DNA of 64,000 bases from Ampelomyces quisqualis (lineage: Eukaryota > Ascomycota > Dothideomycetes > Pleosporales > Phaeosphaeriaceae): positions 186,001 through 250,000 of the forward strand of contig JAGTXZ010000021.1 of assembly GCA_018398575.1 (NCBI GenBank). Reading direction: 5' to 3'. How positions within the stretch are numbered: position 1 is the first letter of the stretch; every line of letters begins with the position of its first letter. The notes under the pieces were generated by a model that searched no databases, was not told the DNA's origin, and was given only the letters and a program-made list of their open reading frames with translations. Below are positions 1-10,724 of this stretch, piece after piece. The position numbers and the translations under genes were made by a program.

Positions 1-3000
1 AGGTAAGTAACAAATAGATTTTAGGTTAAGAGGTAAACTTTGTTACCTACTACCTAATTAACAAGTTAATAATATTTATTTACCTTAGCAGCTATCTGTT
101 ACTATGCCTTTTCTATATTATCTTTAGCTGTGCACTAGGCTACATATATGTAGGTAGCTAAGCTTAAGGCATTCTTAACATTTATATCTTTGTGTTTTAA
201 AGAAGATAATACTTAATCCTAGCTCTATTATAGTTTAGATCTAAATAAGAGCTAGTATAGTGCTATACTAATTGCAGAGTGTAGCAGCGTAGCTTAGGCT
301 TAATTAATTATTAGCAAGAGGTTACTCTAGTTGTCCTAGTAATAAGATATAAAAGGCCTTAATTGTTAATTAATATACTTATATATAATCTTAGTTTGTC
401 TATTAGTTTATTTATAGTAGGCTGTAGAAAGCTTAAGTTGCATGCCTAGAACCTTGTAGAACTTAGACTAGAATTAGGATATAAACTAGAGTCTATAGTT
501 AGATACTATACTTTTAGGCGTATAGCTAAATTAGTATACCTATTAGATAAATAAGTAAGCTATTTCTTAAGCGTTAATTATTTTGTAGTAAGAAATAGAA
601 ACAGCTTACTTAAATAGACAATTAATAACAACTATAATTTAATTATAGCTATAACAATCTGTTAGAAATGTCTTAAAATCTATATATAAATACTGTATAG
701 GCCTATTAGAAATTAGTAACAGATAGAGAAAACCTTAGGATTAAAGCTGTCTTAGATAGGATCTTTAATAAGAAACACAGTTTTGTATATAGCGTTTGCA
801 TGTAGCCTCTATACTCTTCTAATAATACTACTAAGATAAGAGCTAATACATCTTTATAGCGCTTAGATAAGTAGTAGATACCTAATTGTAAGCCTCTCTA
901 ATTAGTTAAGTGTATAAAGAGGAATCCTTAGGTATATATAGGCGTAAGTAATATAGTAGTAGTCTTTCTTAGACATAATATAGCTATAGTAACGTAAGGC
1001 GTTCTTTCTTAAAGGAGCAGTAATTCTCTGCTAGCAGGGCTTTAATTAGTTCTAATAAGTTAAGATTTAGGAAGGCACTAATAGATTAGACTAAAATAGC
1101 TAAAATATTAACCTCTAGCTAGTTATAGACGTAGTTCTAAGCTAGTTTAGAGTTAACTAAGGGGTTTAGGCGTTTAGGTTCTAGAAGTACACAGGATCTG
1201 TTGTCTTGTTAGGTAGCTTTAACCTTACTAACGTCTTATTCCCTTTAGCTTAGGATATTAGCTTGCTTATTAAGCTTGCTAGGCGTGTACTTAATATAAA
1301 AATTAAAAGAGGTAATAATCTCTACCTATTATGCTTAACGTGTATTAAGAACCTTAGTAGTTATAAAGTATTCTAAGGAGCAGTAATCTAAATACACTTA
1401 GATTTAACTCTATATAGAGGTAAGTTTAGCTCTCTACTTCTTAAACACTTTTAAAATAGTAAAAAGTTCTTTGTTATATATTTCTTAATTAAGCTTAGCT
1501 ATAGATAGAGTATAACTATAGAAGGCTATAGAATACTACTTGTTATTAGAGTGCTTCTAAGAGAGTACTTCTGCTATTACTCTATCTAACGCGTTAGTTT
1601 CTAACTTTATATTATACTTAGAATAGAAATAAGATAGTGTAGAAATAGCTAAGAGTAAGGCTTTAATCTAATTAAAAGCCTGTTAGCAGTCTATAGTCTA
1701 TTTGAATAGTGTAGCAGGACTTTAAAGCTTTATAATTAGTTTAGCTACACAAGAGAAATCCTTAATAAATTGTTAATAGAAACTAGCAAAACTAAGAAAT
1801 AACTTAACGCTAGTAACTATAGTAGGTTTAGCCTAGTTTTAGAGTACTTCTACCTTATTAGAGTTAACTTTAGTGCTCTAGTTTGTTAAAACGTAACCTA
1901 GATACTTTGTGCAGATTACATAAAATTTACTTTTCTAAATGTCTACTTAGAGTCCTGTAGTACGTAGGCGCTCTAGGACCTTTTAGACGTGTTCCTAATA
2001 TAAGTTTATATCCTTAGAGTAAATTAGAATGTTATTAAGATACGTAATGCAGAAATTATTAAGATAATTAATTAGTATATTATTTATATAGCGTTAATAC
2101 GTAGCTAGCCTATTGCATAAGCTAAAAGAAAGAACCTTACACTTATATATACTATAATAGGTCTAAAAGGTAGTATACTCTTTAGAGTTAAGATCTATAC
2201 AAATTTTGTTAAAGGCAGCTCTAATGTTAAACTTAGTAAAAATCTTAGCTTTAGAAGAGCGTAATAGCAGCTTATTAATATAAAGAATTAGATAGACGTT
2301 CTTGCGCGTAAGGGCGTTAATCTTCTAGTAGTCTATATAGATATGTATATCTCTATTTAGTTTGCGTACACAAAGAATAAGTAAAGCAAAAGGACTTTAG
2401 CTAGCTTTAATAAAACTCTTCTAAAGGTGTTCTTAGACGTAGGCCTTAGTAGCTTTAAGCTCCTCTTAGTTTTGCTTGTACAAAAGACTAAACGCATTTA
2501 GTAATAGTTCTTTAAGGATAATTTTGTAATTATACAAACAATAAAAAGGTTATTAATTAGCTGCTAACTTGCTAAATATATCTTAATACTAGGAGTAACA
2601 GGCAAGTAATCTCTTATCTAATTAGCTTTAATTGTCTACGTTGTCCTTAGAGGCAAGGATCCTATTAATCTTATAAAGGCTTATTGTAAAGAACTTGTTC
2701 TAGGGCTTCTTTATAATAAAGTAAAATGTATTAGCAGAAATAAGAGCTATGCAGGTACTTAAAGGAGGTTTAGACTCTAAGCAGTTTTGCTTAGTTAGGG
2801 TATAAGAAATCTCTAAGAATTTTTGGGCTAATAGGAGCTTTAAGCATCCCTTAATATAATAAATAGAAGAAGAGAAATAGTAAGGACTGTTTTAGATATA
2901 ATAGTCTTCTTTCTCCTATAGGGCGTTGCGTTGTTATATATTAAGATAGACAGTAGCTAGCACTATAGCTTAATGTAGAATAGTAGGAATAAGAGGTAAA

Positions 3001-3351
3001 GAATTATATAAACAGAGGTACTTAGATAGCTAAATAAACTGTAACCTATTTGTGTAACAACGCAGGTAGGTACAGCTATTAAGATTAAATCAGATACGTA
3101 TTAGAGGCATATAGAAGTGCGTGTTGTATTAGAGATTTTAAATTAGCTATATACCTATAGGTCTTGTACAAACGAACAAGAGAAACTTATTCTCTATCTA
3201 TACTATAGGCTTATATTTATAGTAGGCGTAGCAGCTAAGTTAGAGCGCTATTAAAGCGCTTTTAGTCCTAATCTACTAGCTCTCTATATAATCTGTTACT
3301 AAGCCTTTATAAGGTATTAGATATAACATGTGTTTGTATATGCTTGTTACA
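1..3351 (-). mobile_element. Ty3/gypsy chromovirus copy 1, RIP-inactivated, internally deleted, cut by window edge
   Basis: Read on the minus strand, this is a second copy of the element at 3609-10724. Its 5' LTR is 3053-3351. Sequence from 3052 down to 1 matches the plus-strand span from about 5822 to 8875 of copy 2, that is the 5' part of pol through reverse transcriptase and integrase. The leader, gag and upstream sequence (about 3908-5825 of copy 2, roughly 1.9 kb) are missing, so the LTR runs straight into pol. The 3' end and 3' LTR lie beyond the left edge. Reading frames are full of TAA/TAG, and the reverse transcriptase active site reads YLNN, as in copy 2. No functional product is possible. 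Confidence 0.88.
3053..3351 (-). repeat. 5' LTR of copy 1 (299 bp)
   Basis: On the minus strand it begins TGTAACAAGC and ends GTTGTTACA, so the short terminal inverted repeat TGTAACA/TGTTACA is intact. It aligns along its full length with the LTRs at 3609-3907 and 10426-10724. It keeps the terminal TG, which has become TA in both copy-2 LTRs. Confidence 0.9.
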
Positions 3352-3603
3352 GCTAGTAGTTTTAAATTAGCTCCTGCAGGAATTTTACGCTAAGACCTAA
3401 TTTCCTGCGCTAAGCCTACTTACTACTTATTTACTAGGCACTAAAACAACTTAAATTATTACAATATTAAATCTATAACTCTATAATACTATAACTATAG
3501 CTCTATAAAAACGCAAATCTAAAGTTAAGAACGCTGTTACTAGGAGCACTATAGTTGCTAAAGACCTAGCTAGCAAGGCTACTAGAAAATCTACTAAAAA
3601 AAG
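3352..3603. other. AT-rich spacer between two head-to-head LTRs
   Basis: About 250 bp separate the two oppositely oriented 5' LTRs. I see no reading frame. It was the target into which copy 2 inserted, since the target duplication starts at 3604. The flanking LTRs form a 299-bp inverted repeat around this spacer. Confidence 0.6.
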
Positions 3604-3608
3604 CTTAG
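3604..3608. repeat. Target-site duplication CTTAG of copy 2
   Basis: CTTAG lies directly before the 5' LTR at 3604-3608 and again directly after the 3' LTR at 10725-10729. A 5-bp duplication is usual for Ty3/gypsy integration. It fixes the outer ends of the element. Confidence 0.85.
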
Positions 3609-3907
3609 TATAACAAGCACATGTAAACACATATTATATCTGATACCTTATAAAGGCTTAGTAACAGATTATGTAGAGAGCTAGTAGATTAGGACTAAAA
3701 GCGCTCTGACAGCGCTCTGACTTAGCTACTACGCCTACTATAAATATAAGCCTATAGCATAGATAGAGGACAAGTTTTTCTTGTCCTTCTATACAAGACC
3801 TATAGGTGTATAGCTAATCTAGAATCTCTAATACAACACGCACTCCTATATACCTCTAATACGTATCTAATTTAATCCTAATAGCTGTACCTACCTGCGT
3901 TGTTATA
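3609..3907 (+). repeat. 5' LTR of copy 2 (299 bp)
   Basis: It starts TATAACAAG (ancestrally TGTAACAAG, judged from copy 1) and ends TGTTATA. Where I compared it with the 3' LTR, the differences were all C/T or G/A transitions. The sequence just after it, from 3908, would hold the primer binding site; I could not name the priming tRNA. Confidence 0.92.
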
Positions 3908-4649
3908 TTACAAGAGAAACTTTGTCCTGCTAGTAATAGCATTTATATAATATTGCAATTTACTTTTAAAAAGATTGCGTTAAAACGTCTAGAACCCTAT
4001 CTAAATTAGATCTGTTTGCAATCTTAAATCTATTAAACACAGTTAGGATCCCTTAGATCTCTTAATAGCTAAAGCCTTTAGGTTTAGATCTTCCTATTAA
4101 CATAATAGTTAGAATTACTTTAGAAAAGTTGCGTTTAGCGCTACAATAGAAACTTAGAGACTATTAATAACCTAGGAGTATTAGAGGCAACGCTAATAAC
4201 TCCCCCTAAAGAACTAACTCTAAGAGCCTTCTCTTAAGACAACTCTGTATTAACTGTAACAACCTAGTAACAGAGTGCTAAAGCAAAAAAGATAGATACT
4301 AAAGAACTCTCTTAGCCTAGAGCTGCACTAAATCTAACCTCTGCCTAAATAGAGGTTAATTAATTACAACAAGATTTAAAATAGGCTTTAGCAGAAATTA
4401 ATTCCCTTAAGAAAGGACTAACTCTGTTAATAGGACTAGACAAGCCCCTACCTACTACTAAATTACTCTAGAATAATTCTACACCCTGCTGTTTATCTAA
4501 TAGCTCTATATCTAAGTACTTATATTACTATAAAGGCTTTTGCTAACTTTAACAATCTAAGAAAACGCCTAATATAGACAATCTTAGTAATAGAAAAGAT
4601 TCTACCTTCTACTAATAGCAGGCCTCTATCTAGAATTAACTTAAGATTA

Positions 4650-5420
4650 ACTTAGATTACTATTAGACTAAAAGACAACGCATAGCCTTAGTATAGGGCT
4701 ATACTACAGAATTAGCTAAGGGCTATCTTAAGCTACAATATTTATTAGATACTAATTAAGAGCAATTCTAGAACGCTAAGCAAATAATTAGGCTGCTTAA
4801 GTCTTACTTTATTACAGGTAACAAGGTAGCTAAAAGCTAAGCAGCTTTTAATTAAATGCAGATAACTAAGGAGGAAACGTTCTCCTTGTTTAAAGCTAGG
4901 TTTCTAAGTTCTGTAGTTAAGGGACAAGTACCCCCTTTAGAGTAGTTTTACTACTTATAGACTAAGATTACGCTAGGGTTGCAAGCCTCTAACCTAGGAT
5001 TTAGGCACTAATAGAAGAACTTATTTAATTAGATAGTAGAACACCTTACTATATACAATATAGAGTAGAAGAACAACTCTATACTAAGTATAACACTAGC
5101 TACTACTAGGTTGCCAATTAGGTTAGCCCTACAACAGAATTTAGAGCTAAATTAGACTACTACTACTAGCGCTCTAACAAATTCTGCGCTAGTCTATTAA
5201 TCTACAACAGTGTGTCTTCTTATAAAGACTTCTAAGCTAGAATAACAGAAGACCTCTAGTAGTTGTTATAATTGCAGTAAGCTAGAATACTACTCTAGTA
5301 ACTATACAAAGCCTTGTGTGCGTTAGATTAAAGCTATAGAAGTAGATAAGTATAAAGATGCTTAAGAGTAACTTAATTAAGAGGTGTATTGTATAGAAAA
5401 CAAAAGCGCCTAGAAGAATA
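4650..5420 (+). pseudogene. gag relic with CCHC zinc knuckle
   Basis: The frame gives FKARFLSS...VKGQVPP, typical of gypsy gag, at about 4890-4935. A CCHC-type zinc knuckle starts at 5264 (CYNCSKLEYYSSNY), with the His and last Cys positions altered. Many TAA/TAG codons interrupt it. The protein would have packaged element RNA. The N-terminal limit is unclear, and 3908-4650 is too degraded to assign. Copy 1 lacks this region. Confidence 0.75.
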
Positions 5421-6199
5421 CCTTTCTCTAGGCCTAAGCTGTTACAATCTATTCTACCTTAACCTTTCTTATTTGTTTTGCAGTCTCTATTTTCTTATAC
5501 CTACACTTCTTTATAACTAAGGCCTTAGCTTACACCTTAATACTCTTGTTAACACTAGTACTTAAGGTTTTCTATTTTTAAATTTACAAATTGTCTTATC
5601 TGTTTCTAAAGCTTTATAGCAACCTATCTAGAAGCTCCTCTTCTAGGTTTAGGTACGCAGCTTTAAGGATTAGATTACTTCTTTAGTTACTTAATATATT
5701 TAACTACACTTAAATATTAATAGCTAAAAGATTTTAAACTATCTATTCTTTATTCTTAATCTTAGGTCTTAGGATTGTATACTTAGCCTCTAATAGTTAA
5801 GACAATTTAAGATTTAATTAGACACAGATAGGTTACAGTTTATTTAGCTATCTAAGTACCCTTGTTTATACAATCCTTTACCTCCTATTTCTACTATTCT
5901 ATATTAAGCTACAGTGCTAGCTACTGTCTATCTTAATGTGTAACAACGCAACGCTCTATAGGAGAAAGAAGACTATTATATCTAAAATAGTTCTTACTAT
6001 TTCTCTTCTTCTATTTATTGTATTAAAGGATGCTTAAAGCTTCTATTAGCCTAAAAAATCTTAGAGATCTCTTATACCCTAACTAAGCAAAACTGCTTAG
6101 AGTCTAAACCCTCTCTAACTACCTGTATTACTCTTATTTCTGCTAATGCATTTTACTTTATTATAAAGAAGCCCTAGAACAAGTTCTTTACAACAAGCC

Positions 6200-9100
6200 T
6201 CTATAAGATTAACAGGATCCTTGCCTCTAAGGACAACGCAGATAATTAAAGCTAATTAGATAAAAGATTACCTGCCTGTTACTTCTAGTATTAAGATGTA
6301 TTTAGCAAGTTAGCAGCTAATTAATTACCTTCTTATTATCTGTATAATTACAAGATTATCCTTAAAGAACTATTATTAAATATGTTTAGTCTCCTATACA
6401 AGTAAAACTAGGAGGAGCTTAAAGCTACTAAGGCCTACGTCTAAGAACACCTTTAGAAAGGTTTTATTAAGGCTAGCCAAAGTCCTTTTACTTTACCTAT
6501 TCTTTGTGTACGCAAACTAAATAGAGATATACACATCTATATAGACTACTAAAAGATTAACGCTCTTACGCGCAAGGACGTCTATTTAATCTCTTGTATT
6601 AATAAGCTGCTATTACGCCCCTTTAAGGCTAAGATCTTTACTAAGTTTAATATTTAGGCCGCTTTTAACAAAATTTATATAGATTCTAACTCTAAAGAGT
6701 ATACTACCTTTTAGACCTATTACAGTATATATAAGTGTAAGGTTCTCTCTTTTAGCTTATGCAATAGGCTAGCTACGTATTAACGCTATATAAATAATAT
6801 ACTAATTAATTATCTTAACAATTTTTGCATTACGTATCTTAACAATATCTTAATCTACTCTAAGGATATAAACTTATATTAAGAACACGTCTAAAAGGTC
6901 CTAGAGCGCCTACGTACTATAGGACTCTAAGTAGACATTTAGAAGAGTAAATTCTATATAACCTATACAAAGTATTTAGGTTACGTTTTAACAAACTAGG
7001 GTACTAAAGTTAACTCTAACAAGGTAAAAGCACTCTAAAACTAGGCTAAACCTACTACAGTTACTAGCGTTAAGTTATTTCTTAGTTTTACTAGTTTTTA
7101 TTAACAATTTATTAAGGATTTCTCTTATATAGCTAAACTAATTATAAAGCTTTAAAGTCCTGCTATACTGTTTAATTAGACTATAGACTGCTAACAGGCT
7201 TTTAATTAGATTAAAGCCTTACTCCTAGCTATTTCTACGCTATCTTATTTCTATCCTAAGTATAATACAAAGTTAAAAACTAACGCGTTAGATAGAGTAA
7301 TAGCAGGAGTACTCTCTTAGAAGTACTCTAACAACAAGTAGTATCCTATAGCCTTCTATAGTTACGCTCTATCTAGGGCTAAGCTTAATTAAAAAATATA
7401 TAATAAGAAACTTTTTGCTATTCTAAAAGCGTTTAAGAAGTAGAGAGCTAAACTTACCTTTATATAGAGTTTAATCTAAGTGTATTTAGATTACTACTTC
7501 TTAGAATACTTTATAACTACTAAGGTTCTTAATACACGTTAAGCATAATAGGCAGAGATTATTACTTCTTTTAATTTCTGCATTAAGTACACGCCTAGCA
7601 AGCTTAACAAGTAAGCTAATATCCTAAGCTAAAAAGAATAAGACGTTAGTAAGGTTAAGGCTACCTAACAAGACAACAGATCCTGTATACTTCTAGAACC
7701 TAAACGCCTAAGCCCTCTAGTTAACTCTAAACTAGCTTAGAACTACGTCTGTAACTAGCTAGAGATTAATATTTTAGCTATTTTAGTCTAATCTATTAGT
7801 GCCCTCCTAAATCTTAACTTATTAGAACTAATTAAAGCCCTGCTAGCAGAGAATTACTACTTCTTTAAGGAAGAACGCCTTACGCTACTACAGCTATATT
7901 ATATCTAAAAAGAACTACTACTATATTACTTACGCCTATATATACCTAGAGACTCCTTTTTATATACTTAACTAATTAGAGAGGCTTATAATTAGGTATC
8001 TACTACTTACCTAAGCGCTATAAAAACGTATTAGCTTTTAGCTTAGCAATATTATTAGAGGAGTATAGAGGCTATATACAAACGCTATATACAAAACTGC
8101 GTTTCCTGTTAAAGATCCTATCTAAGACAGCTCTAAGTCTAAGGTTTTCTCTATCTGTTACAAATTCTTAATAGGCCTATGCAGTATTTATATATAGATT
8201 TTAAGACATTCCTAATAGATTGTTATAGCTATAATTAAATTATAGTTGTTATTAATTACCTATCTAAGTAAGCTGTTTCTATTCCTTACTATAAAACAAT
8301 TAACGCTTAAGAATTAGCTTACTTGTTTATCTAATAGGTATACTAATTTAGCTACACGCCTAAAAGTATAGTGTCTAACTACAGACCTTAGTTTATATTC
8401 TAATTCTAGTCTAAGTTTTGCAAGATCTTAGGCGTGCAACTTAAGCTTTCTACAGCCTACTATAAACAAACTAATAGACAAACTAAGATTATAAACAAGT
8501 ATATTAATTAATAATTAAGGCTTTTTGTATCTTATTACTAAGATAACTAGAGTAACCTCTTGCTAATAATTAATTAAGCCTAAGCTACGCTGCTGCACTC
8601 TGCAATTAGTATAGTGCTATACTAGCTCTTATTTAGATCTAAACTACAACAGAGCTAGAATTAGGTATTATCTCCTTTAAAACACAAAGATATAAACGTT
8701 AAAGATACCTTAAGCTTAGCTACCTACATGCATAAAGCCTAGCGTATAGCTAAAGACAATATAGAGAAAGCGCAGAAACAGATAGCTGCTAAGGTAAATA
8801 AACATTGTTAACCTATTAATTAGGTAGTAAGTAACAAGGTTTACCTCTTAACCTAAAACCTATCTATTACCTACTTAAGTTATAAACTTGCTAAATTATA
8901 AGAAGGCTCTTTTAAAGTTCTAGAACAAGTTAGCTATTTATTTTAACTAAAGCTACCTAAAAGTTCTAAGATCTATAACGTGTTTACTCTAGACGTCCTC
9001 TATAAAGACTCTAATAACCTCTTACTTAGTTAGCTAAGCCTAAACCTATCTAGTATCCTAATTTAAGGCGTTAAAGAATAAGAAGTTAAAAAGATCTTAG

Positions 9101-9230
9101 CTAGTAAGCTGTACTACTCTATTCTAAAGTATTACGTAAAATAGGTAGGCTATAACTCTAACTCTACCTAGTATAACGCCTTAAACTTTATAGGCGCTCT
9201 ACACATATTGCAAGCGTTCTATAAACGCTA
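6200..9230 (+). pseudogene. pol relic: reverse transcriptase, RNase H, integrase, chromodomain
   Basis: One frame (codons starting at 6541, 8161 and 9052 are in phase) covers the following. The RT palm runs from 6541 (IDY-stop-KINALTRKDVY). The RT active site is at 6835 and reads YLNNILIYS instead of YLDD. The RNase H connection follows (FIKDF at about 7110). The integrase core runs about 8160-8510 and includes SKFCKILGVQLKLSTAYY. The chromodomain runs about 9052-9190 (EVKKILASKLYYS, then YYVK-stop-VGYNSNST-stop-Y). The stops sit where the family has Gln, Arg or Trp. The catalytic aspartates are lost, so the protein is dead. The protease region upstream (5440-6200) is not readable. Confidence 0.9.
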
Positions 9231-9329
9231 TCTAAAACAGCTAAGACTTCTACAAGCGTTAGCTAAGTAGATTATAGCATAGGAAAAAGAAGTTAAAGAT
9301 CTTACAGCATTATAAGACAATTATATTAG

Positions 9330-10100
9330 GGAAATTAAACTTAATATTACAACTACTACACTAGTAAGTAACAGCTATTAACAATAGGAGTCTTACTCTT
9401 CTATTAGATCTAACAGCAAACTATTACTGCTACTAGTAGAACGTTCTTAACTATCTAAATCCCTAGGTATAGATACTAATGTACTACCTAGTTGTCTTCT
9501 GTTCTAGCCCTACCTGCTGCAAGTACCTACCTTCTACTCTACTACTACCTAAAACGTTACTACCTACGCTTTCTTTTACTCTACTAACTAATTAGCTTTT
9601 AATACTATTATAACATCTACTAGCTAAGTAACTACACTAGTTAACCTAGCTGTACTTCTTCTAAGCAACCTAACCTCCTTAGCTATTACTCTAACCTCTC
9701 TAGCTAGCTCCTTCCTCTAGTAATAAGCGCTAACTAATAAGTTAGCGTTATTTATGTTAGCTACTTATGTAGTACTTACTTGCACAATAGTAGCTAACTA
9801 AAACGCTGCCTCCTTAACAGCAGCCTCTTACTCTAATACTACTTTGTTAGACTTATCTCTACCTAGAGCAGCAAACCTATAGTTAAGGGCCTTAAAAAGG
9901 CTATTATACTCTTAGCCTGTATATAGAAGAACTAGGCAACACTTCTTATTTAAGAGTGTGTAATAAGTACACTTCTTAGATACGTCTAAATAGAATCTAA
10001 ACTTAATATTAAAATAGCTGCAAGCAAAAGCTCTTGCAGCCTGCAGGTAAACAACCTAATAGGCTAGAGAATAAGCCTTAAGAGAGATAAGAATAGGCAT
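9330..10100 (-). pseudogene. Antisense reading frame between pol and 3' LTR
   Basis: On the minus strand a frame opens at an ATG at 10100 and reads for about 255 codons toward the end of pol. Its composition is protein-like: basic and aromatic at first (KFRFYLDVSKKCTYYTLLNK), then a charged helical stretch (KELAREVRVIAKEVRLLRRS) that looks coiled-coil. Every stop I met in this frame is TAA or TAG at a place where CAA or CAG would restore it; I met no TGA. That is what RIP does to a coding strand. I do not recognise the family. The original stop may lie below 9330, overlapping the end of pol. Confidence 0.6.
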
Positions 10101-10411
10101 TATATGTATCTGCAGAAACAATTAGCTAACAATTAAATTAGAAGAGTAGTTAGATAGCTGTAGGTATACAAACGTATAGGGGAAGAGTGTAGAAAAGTAG
10201 TATACTAGAGAGCTAGCCTTGTATATATGCTTAAAAAGCTTAAGGTAAAGTTAGAAACTTTAAACGCACTAGCGCACAGATTAAAACAATAACAAACAGC
10301 TATATTATATTATCTTAAAATAAACTTAAAGTAAATATAAGTTTATAACAATTTAGAGAGGTATCTAAAACAACACTAATACAGACCTAATTAATAGAGA
10401 CTATTAATTTT

Positions 10412-10422
10412 AAGAAGGAGGG
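10412..10422 (+). promoter_or_regulatory. Polypurine tract of copy 2
   Basis: AAGAAGGAGGG lies three bases before the 3' LTR at 10426. It is the position and composition expected for the plus-strand primer of reverse transcription. It survived RIP well, probably because it has few CpA or TpG pairs. Confidence 0.75.
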
Positions 10423-10425
10423 TAA

Positions 10426-10724
10426 TATAACAAGTATATGCAAACACATATTACATTTAATACCTTATAAAGGCTTAGTAACAGATTATATAAAGAGCTA
10501 GTAGATTAGAACTAAAAGCGCTCTAACAGCGCTCTAACTTAGCTGCTACGCCTACTATAAATATAAGCCTATAGCATAGATAAAAGACAAGTTTCTCTTA
10601 TTCTTTTGTACAAGACCTATAGGTATATAGCTAATCTAGAATCTCTAATACAACACGCACTCCTATATGCCTCTAATACGTATCCAATTTAATCTTAATA
10701 GCTGTACCTACGTACGTTATTACA
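10426..10724 (+). repeat. 3' LTR of copy 2 (299 bp)
   Basis: It has the same length as the 5' LTR, begins TATAACAAG, ends TTATTACA, and is followed directly by the target duplication CTTAG at 10725. Confidence 0.92.

Larger units (their letters stand above)
3609..10724 (+). mobile_element. Full-length Ty3/gypsy chromovirus copy 2, RIP-inactivated (7116 bp)
   Basis: The order is 5' LTR (3609-3907), gag with zinc knuckle (to about 5420), pol with reverse transcriptase, RNase H, integrase and chromodomain (about 6200-9230), an antisense frame (about 9330-10100), polypurine tract (10412-10422) and 3' LTR (10426-10724). A perfect 5-bp duplication, CTTAG, flanks it. The order RT, RNase H, integrase, chromodomain defines the chromovirus branch. 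Conserved Gln and Trp codons appear as TAA or TAG, and Asp/Gly codons as Asn or other A-rich codons, which is the pattern of RIP on both strands. I could not assign the family to a named element. Confidence 0.93.
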
